30,433 bases of DNA. Origin: Stemphylium vesicarium. Lineage: Eukaryota; Ascomycota; Dothideomycetes; Pleosporales; Pleosporaceae. Both the position numbers and the translations under genes were made by a program. Under the pieces are notes generated by a model. It saw nothing but the letters and a program-made list of their open reading frames with translations. It did no database searches and was not told the origin of the DNA. Within the stretch, counting starts at the first letter, position 1. Each line of letters begins with the position of its first letter. This document shows positions 21,652 through 29,947 of this stretch, piece after piece. The stretch lies in NCBI GenBank assembly GCA_004380135.1, contig QXCR01000247.1, positions 1 through 30,433 of the forward strand. The letters are read 5' to 3'.

Positions 21652-21993
21652 GTTGAAGCTCTGCGGTGGTGAGTGCACATGGCTGGCAGGTACTGTACGC
21701 GTGCAGACCATGGCCCCAAGCGTTTCGGCCTTGGCGCGGCGCATGCAACATGCCTCGGTCAACTACGTCGTCCATGGCAGCACCGTGTGGGAGCATGGCT
21801 TGCGGTACGGAGGCCGTCTGACCCTCTTCACGCCTCGCTGCGGTGCCTGCGCAAGAGCACTCGCAATGCGCTTCTTCGAAGGGCCTCATTCGCCTTCGCG
21901 CGCTACTTGGAGTCGGCCGTCGCCACGCCCTCTCTCACTTCTCTTATCATCGCATCCGCCATATCAACCCGCCCTCCTCATGCCACTGCCGGC
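21652..21993. promoter_or_regulatory. Divergent promoter of CAX4 and the RBR ligase
   Basis: A 342-bp spacer between the two start codons. On the plus strand it stays open in the ligase frame back to an in-frame ATG at 21679, 105 codons upstream of the chosen start; that reading is Arg/Leu/Ala-rich and would begin only 28 bases from the CAX4 start. Confidence 0.5.
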
Positions 21994-23415
21994 ATGGCTA
22001 CCTTGAATGAAGGCGACGACGACGACGAGCGCGCCCAAGAGCTCGCCACACTGCAGTCCATCTATCCAGAATTAGTGATCGACCACACCGACCCGTACTG
22101 TGCCACTCTCGACTTGCTGGTGGCGCCCACCAAGCCCATCTCCGTCGTCTTCGAGCCTGAGCGACATGTCGAGCGGCTCGCCTACCTCCCGCCGCTACGC
22201 CTCGATATCCGCCTCCCGTCTGCCTATCCCGCCCAAGCTCCGCCTGTAGTGAAGTCGTCAACCTCGCCGCCATGGCTACCCGGCCGCCTCCAGTCTGCAC
22301 TGTCCACACAAGCAGAGTCGCTGTGGGATGAATACGGCCGAGGCATGGTTTTGTTCGCGTACATCAGCTCTCTGCAGGAACAGGCCGAGGCTGCCTTCGG
22401 TCTAGACGAGCTCACGCTTCCTTCGAGCATGCACACGGACTTGGTTGACTACGGCCGGCGCATGAAAAAGGACCTGTTCGACAAGGAGACTTTTGACTGC
22501 GAAGTGTGTCTGGAGCCTAAGAAGGGCGCCGTGTGCTACCGCATGGCTCGCTGCAGCCATGTTTTCTGCGTCAGTTGCCTTCAAGACTACTACAGCAACT
22601 GTATCAAGGAGGGCCATGTCAACAACGTCAAGTGCATGTCAACAGAGTGCGGCAACAGCGGCAAGAAGCGGGATCGCCTCTTGTCGCCAAAGGAGCTGCT
22701 GCAGATACCCATACCACGGGATCAAGTCGAACGTTACGCCAAGATCAAGCGGAAGAAGAAGATTGAATCCGACCCGACCATCGTCTTCTGCCCGCGCACC
22801 TGGTGTCAAGGCGCCATGCGCACAACCAAGTATCCCAAGATCACCGATGTGAGCCTGATGGACGACTCCGACTCGGAACCTGACGACGTCCCAGAACCCA
22901 GTCCAGGCGCTGAAGCTAGGCCTGAAAAGCGCGGCGTTGGTGTTCGAGGCATGGAGCGATTGCAGGTCTGTGAGGACTGCACCCTAGCTTTCTGTGTCGT
23001 CTGTCTAGCTTCGTGGCATGGCGACTTTGTACGTTGTGAGCCACGCGACGCCACCCAACTCACCGAAGAGGACCAGGCGTCGCTCAACTTCATTGCAAAG
23101 AACACCACGCCATGTCCGTACTGCTCTGTACCCTGTCAGAAGTCCCACGGATGCAACCACATGAGCTGTGCCCAGTGCAAGACGCATTTTTGCTACCTCT
23201 GCTCTGCTTGGCTCAATCCCGATCACCCATACGCCCACTTCAACGACCCCAAGTTCAAGAGTTGCTTTATGCGCCTCATGGATGGTGCTGAAGGGGATAT
23301 GGGTAATGACGGTGTACAATTCGGGGGACGTAGAGGTGCAGAGCAGCTTGCCGACTTTTGGGAGCGGGAGGCCATGCGAATGCAGATGGAGGAGTTTGAT
23401 GACGATATGCAATAG
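21994..23415 (+). CDS. ITT1: RWD and RING-IBR-RING E3 ubiquitin ligase (Itt1/RNF14-like)
   Basis: A single exon of 473 residues from the ATG at 21994 (MATLNEGDDDDERAQELATL). The RWD domain spans about residues 10-135 and has the YPAQAPP signature. RING1 begins at C169 (CEVCLEPKKGAVCYRMARCS, then HVFC). A middle IBR-type region contains FCPRTWCQ and CEDCTLAFCVVC. RING2 begins at C374 (CPYC), with the expected catalytic cysteine C387 in KSHGCNHMSC, which forms a thioester with ubiquitin before transfer. The domain order RWD-RBR is that of yeast Itt1 and human RNF14. Itt1 was reported to affect translation termination through release factors, and RNF14 acts on stalled ribosomes. I chose the inner start because the RWD domain begins directly after it. 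Confidence 0.9.
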   Translation: MATLNEGDDDDERAQELATLQSIYPELVIDHTDPYCATLDLLVAPTKPISVVFEPERHVERLAYLPPLRLDIRLPSAYPAQAPPVVKSSTSPPWLPGRLQSALSTQAESLWDEYGRGMVLFAYISSLQEQAEAAFGLDELTLPSSMHTDLVDYGRRMKKDLFDKETFDCEVCLEPKKGAVCYRMARCSHVFCVSCLQDYYSNCIKEGHVNNVKCMSTECGNSGKKRDRLLSPKELLQIPIPRDQVERYAKIKRKKKIESDPTIVFCPRTWCQGAMRTTKYPKITDVSLMDDSDSEPDDVPEPSPGAEARPEKRGVGVRGMERLQVCEDCTLAFCVVCLASWHGDFVRCEPRDATQLTEEDQASLNFIAKNTTPCPYCSVPCQKSHGCNHMSCAQCKTHFCYLCSAWLNPDHPYAHFNDPKFKSCFMRLMDGAEGDMGNDGVQFGGRRGAEQLADFWEREAMRMQMEEFDDDMQ

Positions 23416-23704
23416 CACTCGTGAGTGCTGGGTATGGCACATCTTGTAATTATAGCACAAGCAATTCATTTGCACTATTCCATGTACATGAGCTCATCAA
23501 ACGCTCAGACTTTGAGAGCATACGCGCTTGTCTGCTGATCGCTACATTTCTGTTCCCCACAGATCATTCGGGAAATGCGTATACTTTACTCGGTCTTGCA
23601 TTACACATGGCAATGCGGAATGAAACGCATTAATACTAATCCGACGAAACCCAGGTGAGAGTGTGGTGGACGCTTTACACATTTTACCAGCGTGCACGCA
23701 TTTT
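23416..23704. other. 3' region of the RBR ligase, no gene recognised
   Basis: About 290 bases after the ligase stop. Open frames present are short and without similarity. It leads into the D-amino-acid-oxidase fragment. Confidence 0.4.
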
Positions 23705-24073
23705 TCATGGCCATCCAAAGATACTTTCATCTACGGATGTCACGCTCGTGTACACCTTGGTCGGCCCTTTCAATTGCGACCCCACGCCACACACCCCACG
23801 GATTCGGAACAAAACAGCCATGTACCTGCTGAGATCCTTACTCCGTTCATGGACTGTCTGTCCATGTACGAGCTGAACATCATCATCCTTGACATCTTCC
23901 ATAAACTTCAGGCCCCAACCAGAAGCGTTTACAAGTATGCCCTGACCCGGCGAGGTGGCTTCGGTTAGCGAGCTGAAACTCTTCAGCTCAAAGGATACCC
24001 CAAATCTCTCAAGTAGTTTCCTGAGCTGTGATAAGAATATTTTTGGGGTCAGAACCACTGTTCTGTAGCTCAT
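23705..24073 (-). pseudogene. Fragment of a D-amino-acid oxidase-like gene
   Basis: The frame encodes 122 residues. Its first 75 or so follow the middle of FAD-dependent D-amino-acid (or D-aspartate) oxidases: SYRTVVLTPKIFLSQLRKLL corresponds to the family's Y-x-SV-x-x-N-x-P-x-YL-x-WL segment, and ILVNASGWGLKFM followed by VHGQTV corresponds to the VNATGLGA...RGQ segment. The part after HERSKDL no longer matches cleanly, and the GG-containing C-terminal block and final GWGYQ-type motif are absent. The FAD-binding N-terminus (GxGxxG) is also missing; plus-strand MFS-tail sequence takes its place upstream. The piece is therefore a relic, not a working oxidase. Confidence 0.7.
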
Positions 24074-24079
24074 CCTGAG

Positions 24080-24304
24080 TTTAACATTGCCAAAGAATCC
24101 CCAAGATATCCCATTGGCTTTGGGGTTAGCATCTCGATGCTAGGATTGTTCGGAATCGCTTGGCCGATTGTTTACTATTTCATCTTGCGAAGGATCAACA
24201 TGGCACGTGCAATGGTCCGACTAGATACTGTGAAGGAGCAGTATTCGGATGCACGACTAGCGGAAATGGGCGATAAAAGTCCACTTTTTAGATATTCGAC
24301 TTGA
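24080..24304 (+). pseudogene. C-terminal tail of an MFS permease (Dal5/allantoate type), fragment
   Basis: The frame gives 74 residues to a TGA at 24302-24304. It starts with FNIAKESPRYPIGFGVSIS, as in the loop before helix 12 of Dal5/Tna1-type anion:cation symporters, continues with the hydrophobic segment MLGLFGIAWPIVYYFILRRIN, and ends with QYSDARLAEMGDKSPLFRY, the very characteristic family end (K-Y-T-D-x-x-L-A-x-x-G-D-x-S-P-x-F-R-Y). No ATG or preceding exon is found: the DNA to the left carries the oxidase fragment on the opposite strand. It is thus a stranded 3' piece. A splice acceptor-like CCTGAG precedes it, so the fragment may begin at an old exon border. Confidence 0.75.
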
Positions 24305-24411
24305 TGGATGGTAGGCCATGCTTGCCCAAAGTAGGAAAATTGCATGTTCACGTACGTTACATGGCAAAACAGCGAGCTGCATGCGAATCGAGAGTTTTGG
24401 TTATACTAAAA

Positions 24412-25867
24412 TCACAATAGTAGTGAAATTGCCCGTCGACCCCGACCTTCTGCAGCTTTCCTCCTTCTCCGCCCATGTGCTTTGCCAGCTTCCTCAAATG
24501 GATTTTCTTCGCGTTCTGGACGGTCACTGACATTGCCTACTAATCCCTCTATCCTCTCGCAGACATCGGCGTATACTAGCTCGACACGTTGCTCCACATC
24601 ATCCACAATTGCTGCCGCACTTTCCCTGAACTCGGCCAGCTTATCGTCAAAGGACCGATTCAACTCAGCGACACCGTCCTCTTTGACCATGGCCACATCA
24701 AGTCTCTGCTCGTCGAGTATCTCGCGGAAATCGACCTCAGCAGCGTTGTGAATGTCTGCTGCGCGATCGAGGGTTTCGGCGTAAATTTGTTGGAGCTGAG
24801 CCTCAACCTGGGCTGCAGCGTGATCACTTATGAGGGTGCCGAGGGAGGGTATAGACTTGGGGTTTGGCTTTGTTCTCGGAGACCGTTGCAGTGATGAGGG
24901 TGAGGGCGAGGGCGACGTAGACGGAAGAGCTAACAGACGAGGAAGCATATCTGGCAGGATTGTGTGGAGAGCCTGCGGAAGGAGCGCCTCAACGGCCTTC
25001 ATGATGGCTTCTTGGAAGTCAAATGAGGTGGCGGCGGGTGACCCTAAAGGTGGCTTAGGACTAGGCGTTGATGCTGTGGTGGCTTTCTCGGTAGGAGATG
25101 TCGCGAAGAGGGGCGCGGGTGAGAGAAATCTGCGTTTCGGAGACGACGTGGGCGTTGGGGTGGTCGCTGCTACAAGTCCACATCAATCACAGAAGAAAGA
25201 ACGTTCAGGTGGAAATGGACTTACCTTGTCTGCGACGCTTCTTGGACGGGAAAGCGTAGGGAGGTGGAGCTTCTGACGCAACATGGTCGGCAGGGCCGAA
25301 AATGGACCAGTCTGCCTGCCTATACCGTCTTGCAGAGACCTGGTTGACCGGAATACCAGTGAACAGTTCAGGACATGTGAACAGGCGCTGAAATCGGGCG
25401 TGATTGTCTCTGTGGAGCCAATTCCAGTCAAACAAGACATATACTTCTGTCGCGCCAGCAAGTTCAACGAACTGGTGGAAAGGAGTATCGAAGCCACGCT
25501 TGGGCGCTATGGAGCCGCAGGAACGAGGGCACCATACAGAACATGGTGCCTTGAGAGACAAGCACAATGTTTTCAATTGTGCGTTCCCTTGTCTAGCAAT
25601 TTCATTCAAGCGATCCTGCTGAAGAGGTGTGGGCGAGGATTGGAGACGAGTTTTACCGGGCACCAGGTTGTCAGCATCGTAGAGGAGGGTGAAAGTCTGG
25701 TTGTCGTCAAAGCCTTGAACAGGCACAGAAGATTGCAAAGAGAGGGTGGCCTGCGAGCCCTCCTCGAGATATTTGACGACCAACGAACATGACCACTGCG
25801 ATGCAGCATTGGGAGTAGGAGACGCCAGCACTGGGATGCCGCTTTTGCGGACGAGGTTGACGATCAT
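24412..25867 (-). CDS. Unrecognised fungal protein with C-terminal coiled coil
   Basis: Two exons, 25867-25225 and 25169-24412, joined across a 55-bp GT-AG intron, encode 466 residues from the ATG at 25867. I do not recognise a named family. The N-terminal half (residues about 1-200) is a mixed-composition globular region with WSCSLVVKYLEEGSQATLSL, QDRLNEIARQGNAQLKTLCL and VYVLFDWNWL. It is followed by SKKRRR, a possible nuclear signal, and a Pro/Ser/Thr-rich linker (about 215-310). The last 150 residues form a long charged helix (HAAAQVEAQLQQIYAETLDR onward) with heptad-like spacing, then a basic tail (HGRRRRKAAEGRGRR). A nuclear, DNA- or chromatin-associated role is conceivable but is only inference from composition. 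The frame is clean, so it appears to be an active gene. Confidence 0.75.
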
Positions 25868-26731
25868 TGTTTATTAACTTGTCTATAATCTAACGAGACT
25901 CACCTCACAGGAGTGATATCCCCCTTGCTAATGGTATAGAAGCAAGGGAAACCCACCCACCCGGGCTTCGGACGCGTCGTTTGCAACGAGTAGCCCAGAC
26001 TCGTTCGCAGCAGCAGTACCCAGCCACCTTGTGTAAACCGCTGACCTCGCCGTGTTCACGCCACTCGTGCCTGTCTGAGCATCACCCCAATGACTAAAGA
26101 TTGCCAGCGCGTGGGCTATGAAGCCGACGACGCTGTGCGCACCGCGTCAAAGGCCTTGTGAAGCTCGCAAGGATGGTGCGCTGAGGCCAGGCTACAAGCA
26201 GGCAAAGACTAAACAATGGACAGACGGCTGACGGGCGGCTGGGCGCGCAGTTGACGGTTGTGAATATATATCGCGTGGATGGAAGGAGAGGGGAGCGAAA
26301 GCATGCGAAGATGGTTGTTGGTGAGGAAAGTGGGAGGCGGTTCCAAGGTTTCAGGCACAGGCGACGCATTATTAGCGCGCCAAGCCTCAGGCAGCCGGGC
26401 GTTGCGCCGGGCAGCTCGGTATATCTTAGAAAACTCCGCAGAGATCACGCTGCCATCCATAATCGCTACGAAGCGATGAACTGCCTTGGTTCTGCGAGCG
26501 CTGATTTCCCGTTGGTCAGCTTTGCTCTTGTGGTCAATAATCCCGGAGATAAGTATCGCGATCGAATTACTTTCGTTACTGCAAGGTTCATAGCCAGGCA
26601 TGCTCAGTCGTGGGTTCATAGCAGGAGCAGATAACATTGTTACTAACTTGCATGCGCCACGTGACCAGAGCCGCGACCATATCAAAGCCACTTAACAAGA
26701 ATCTTATAAGTATAGATCCGACTGTCGTTGG
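25868..26731. other. Spacer, no gene recognised
   Basis: The 864 bases contain the promoter of the coiled-coil gene and the 3' end region of the DUF3176 gene. Open frames on both strands at 26209-26691 (-) and 26251-26634 (+) overlap each other and show no domain, so at most one could be real and probably neither is. Confidence 0.4.
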
Positions 26732-29116
26732 CTAGCCTACGACCAATCTCAGCGTCGCTCTCTTATCTTCGAGACTCACGCTTGTTGACTTCGCCGTCTC
26801 CTTCATCTCCTCTTTCCCAACCTGCTTCTTATGCGGTTCAACCTCACAGAAAAGTGCAGCCAAAAAGGAACTTTTCCAAAGTCTGTCGGTCTCGATCCCG
26901 CGGTTCTTGAAAGCGACCCATAAGAGGAACACTCCAGTTAAGCCGATCATGACTGATGGGAAGGTGATCCAAGACCATCGAATGTACATGCAAGTTGTGT
27001 TCCTCGAGGCAGTTCCGATGGCATACTCTGGATGGTTCGTGTCAAGACCACCACCACCATATGTTCGGACGATGGTGGTCATTGCAGTCGCTAGGCCCTG
27101 TATGCAATTATTGACGCTATTGGAAGTTATGTTTCTGGTCTCATGCAGTACGCGCAAGTAAGCCAAGCCATACACGTCTCCTTTTCGGGTTTGGTTCAGA
27201 GTTTGATCGATGAAAACCTCGGCCAATGTCCCGACTATGGCAGAGCTCGCGCGCTCGCTCATGGACCAATCACAGTCTTTTGGAAAGTATCACCACTTCC
27301 ATCCCACGCTGGGATTTGTGTGACCTGTAGAGTTGACATAGGTAGGATCGTCGCTGCTTTTCATGAATCTATTCAGTCCAGGTGCGGGAGTTTCCGACCC
27401 TTGGCATGACCCTCGTATGCCATTCTTTATGGTATAGTCTGTGATCATCCTGTCACTCCTCCAGGTGGCCCTACTAATTTCCTCGTCTTCCACGGGAGGT
27501 TCATCGAATTGAAGGGCTATTTTTCGGAGGGGAACCGATTCGAAGAGGTCCTCCTCTAGTACAACATCTTTGATCCTAGCTGCGTAGGTATTGATAGTTG
27601 GGAACAATGAACAGTTTGTGGCCCTCCAGTCTGAGGCCAGCCAGTTCGATCTGAAGAGGAAGTAAATCGTGGTGAATTCCAAGCTTTTTTCAGACTGATC
27701 AATCCATGTATAGATCACGGTTCTGTCTGTATTATCCCACTTTAAAAAACCACTCTGGCCATAGTTCAATCCCAGATGCATTCGAGTGGGAGTTTTCGGA
27801 GGATCGTGCTTCGTTTCATTGAGGATGGAAATCCGCTTACTGATGTCTTCACAGGAAGAACTGATTGCCAAGGTCAAGAATGAAGCATTGCCATGCTCAA
27901 AGAAGGTGCAGTTACCACTGCTACATCCAAACGAGAGCGTGTTTGTTAGATCTCCAGGAGCTTGAAGCATGCCAACGTTAATAGCAGCCATCATCGGAGC
28001 AAAATCAGCATTCGAAATCCCAGTGACCCTGCCTCTTGTCTCATTATTAGAATCAGTTCTTGATATGTTGACTAGGGCAGCTGGATCTCTCTCGAGGCAG
28101 TCCTGTAGCTGGACAAGCTGCTGGGCCAAGAAACCTGTGAGTGAGGCCAGTATAGTTATCGTCGCTCCCATTGTGGCAAGATAACTCATGGCGTCAGCCA
28201 TATGTCGTGTAGGGCAAAGTGGTCATCACCTACTGTGCTTGCCTTGGCCTGAAGTGATACAATAGGGTAACTGAGCCCCAGGAACCACGGCTGGCTGAGT
28301 CCAACTTCTCGATGTGATCCAGCCTCTTGGATTTTCTATACCAGTTCCACTTGCACTGACTAATACCTTGTATTGTTGTAAGCATGGATCTCTACGACAA
28401 GATGAGGGCGACCTACCTTCTGCCAATACCACACCTACACAGGTTCTCATAAGGAGAGAAAACAATGAAAAAATCGAATTAATGGTCACTCACTGTGGCC
28501 ATTGGGGAAGTGGTCTGCCTTGGTGTGCGGACAGTATCGCGACAAGTCCGGCAAGGGCTACAACCGCGACGATGTAACTGCAGGTCTCTGTCTTCCAGCC
28601 TATGGCCAATATACGAGCTGTAGGCCGGGAGAAATGGTCCCACCGCATCGCGATGTGAGCTAGTGTTTTTAAAGAAATCTCCTTCACCTGGGCGCCTTGT
28701 TGACTTAGGCTCGTCCTGCTGGTGTCGCCAGGGTCTTGTCTCGTAATCGCTTGTGCTTCATTATTGGGCAATGAGATACCCTGCCTAGAATGACGAGGCC
28801 CTTCATTCATTTTGGTATTGTATCCATTGAGAAGTGGGTGTGCCAGTGGTCCATTGAACGCAGGCTGTGGACTACCACGGTTGGTGCGTTCGGGGTCATC
28901 TATCCCCTCATTCGCATGCAACGGATTGACATAGCTGAAGTTTCCAGGATCATTTGTTGAGCCAAATCCTATCGGTATACCCTTGTCGCGCAGACATTCA
29001 GACTCTTCTCCCAGATTTGTATCACCGGCGTGGAGGAGTGATTGTGCTGATGACTGGGCTTGTTCTATTGCGAGGAACCTTGGAATTTTGGAATGACGGT
29101 TGCTGTGTGAAGACAT
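26732..29116 (-). pseudogene. DUF3176 membrane protein gene with two in-frame TGA codons
   Basis: Three exons, 29116-28417, 28366-28234 and 28184-26732, joined across introns of 50 and 49 bp (the first with a CAAG acceptor), give a frame of exactly 762 codons. The family layout is clear: disordered N-terminus; WKTETCSYIVAVVALAGLVA with GRPLPQWPQ (from residue 174); TINSIFSLFSLLMRTCVGVV and AEGISQCKWNWYRKSKR; LDSASRGSWGSVTLLYHF; a third helix (YLATMGATITILASLTGFLA); a large outer domain with CSSGNCTFFEHG; and a final helix near WITFPSVMIGLTGVFLLWVA. Function of the family is unknown. Two TGA codons interrupt it: codon 209 (28490-28492), just after PQWPQ, and codon 576 (27290-27292), after VGWKW. 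No frameshift or deletion was found. A recent pseudogene is the simplest reading; readthrough or an undetected splice form is the alternative. Confidence 0.8.
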
Positions 29117-29383
29117 TCAACGAGTGGTATGCACCATATGCATGTGTGTGTATAGCTGATCGATCGATGTCAGCCGCTAGATTAATGCTTCACCGTGTGC
29201 TACTCAAGCAACGCAAAGCTGAATCTTTTCATGCGAAGTTGATTGGTTACTCAGCGCGCGCAACCCCAATGCATGCACATTACGCCTTATTTGTACCACA
29301 TAGACTTGACTACTATAAGTCTACACTTTCGCTCCAGCGACACAGCCCCTTCTGGGCAAGAGAGGCTGACATCCTGAAATAAC
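29117..29383. other. Upstream region of the DUF3176 gene
   Basis: About 270 bases between the DUF3176 start codon and the transposon relic. It contains the likely promoter. The frame seen on the plus strand (28954-29382) overlaps the DUF3176 first exon and is not credible. Confidence 0.4.
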
Positions 29384-29947
29384 GTAGTTTACAAGCGAGT
29401 CGGTCATCCCACCAGCTTCGCGCACCCATCTCATCATTTTGTACAATGCCTCCACACCACACTCATAAAACGCCTTCTAACGAAGCTGATATCTTACTTA
29501 CTCTCTCTCTTAATGCTAGCAAAATTAAAAGTATATAACGCGCTACTACAATTTACAGCGTTCCTAAATTAACGCTGATCGACCGACGCGCTAGAAAGCC
29601 TGCCCAACGCGATTGCCAGCCCAAATCAAAGAAGCTCACCCAGCGAGAGGAGCAGGTACTAGTCAGCTAAATACTTGATCTCGATCGACGTGGATTTGCG
29701 CCTACATATACAGCTGTACGTGATATGGCTAATAAACTATTGGCTGCGCGCGACGCTGGTCAGGTCGGCGTCCCCTGGCCGCGCAACTTTGTTAAGCGTA
29801 TAAATAGTTTCACGACGCGTTTTAATTAAGCGTATAATAAGTATCGACCTCTATATAAAGAATTAGCTCTAATAAAGAGCTAGTATAAGCTTATAAAGAA
29901 GATAAAGACTAAGTATAGCATCTATAATAATAATAACGTACCTCACG
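29384..29947 (+). mobile_element. RIP-degraded, truncated Fot1/pogo-type DNA transposon
   Basis: From the ATG at 29446 a single frame runs about 168 codons but is broken by stops at 29536 (TAA), in VS-stop-ILDLDRRGF (TAA), after TTRFN (TAA) and after ALIKS (TAG). It matches the DNA-binding half of Fot1/pogo transposases: helix-turn-helix part SLNASKIKS...ATTIYSVPKLTLIDRRA, then QREEQVLVS and RRGFAPTYTAVRDMANKLL, and the CENP-B-like VPWPRNFVKRI, ending at IKKIKTKYSIYN. The catalytic DDE part is missing; the frame runs into an unrelated repeat. The stops fit C-to-T changes of CAA/CAG or TGG codons in CpA context, the mark of repeat-induced point mutation. The sequence 29384-29430 may contain the left terminal repeat, but the partner end is not in the window. 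Confidence 0.82.

Noticed and set aside
26209..26691. Mutually overlapping open frames on both strands
   Set aside because: Neither has a recognisable domain and they exclude each other.
28367..28495. Alternative intron from the GTGAGT at 28495 to the TAG before TCAGTGC, which would remove the first TGA of the DUF3176 gene in frame
   Set aside because: It would delete TINSIFSLFSLLMR and AEGIS, a conserved membrane segment of the family. Kept only as a possibility for RNA data.
26732..29116. Genetic code change reading TGA as tryptophan
   Set aside because: Other genes in the window (the DHA1-type transporter, ECM16, aquaporin, CAX4) end at TGA, so TGA is an ordinary stop here.
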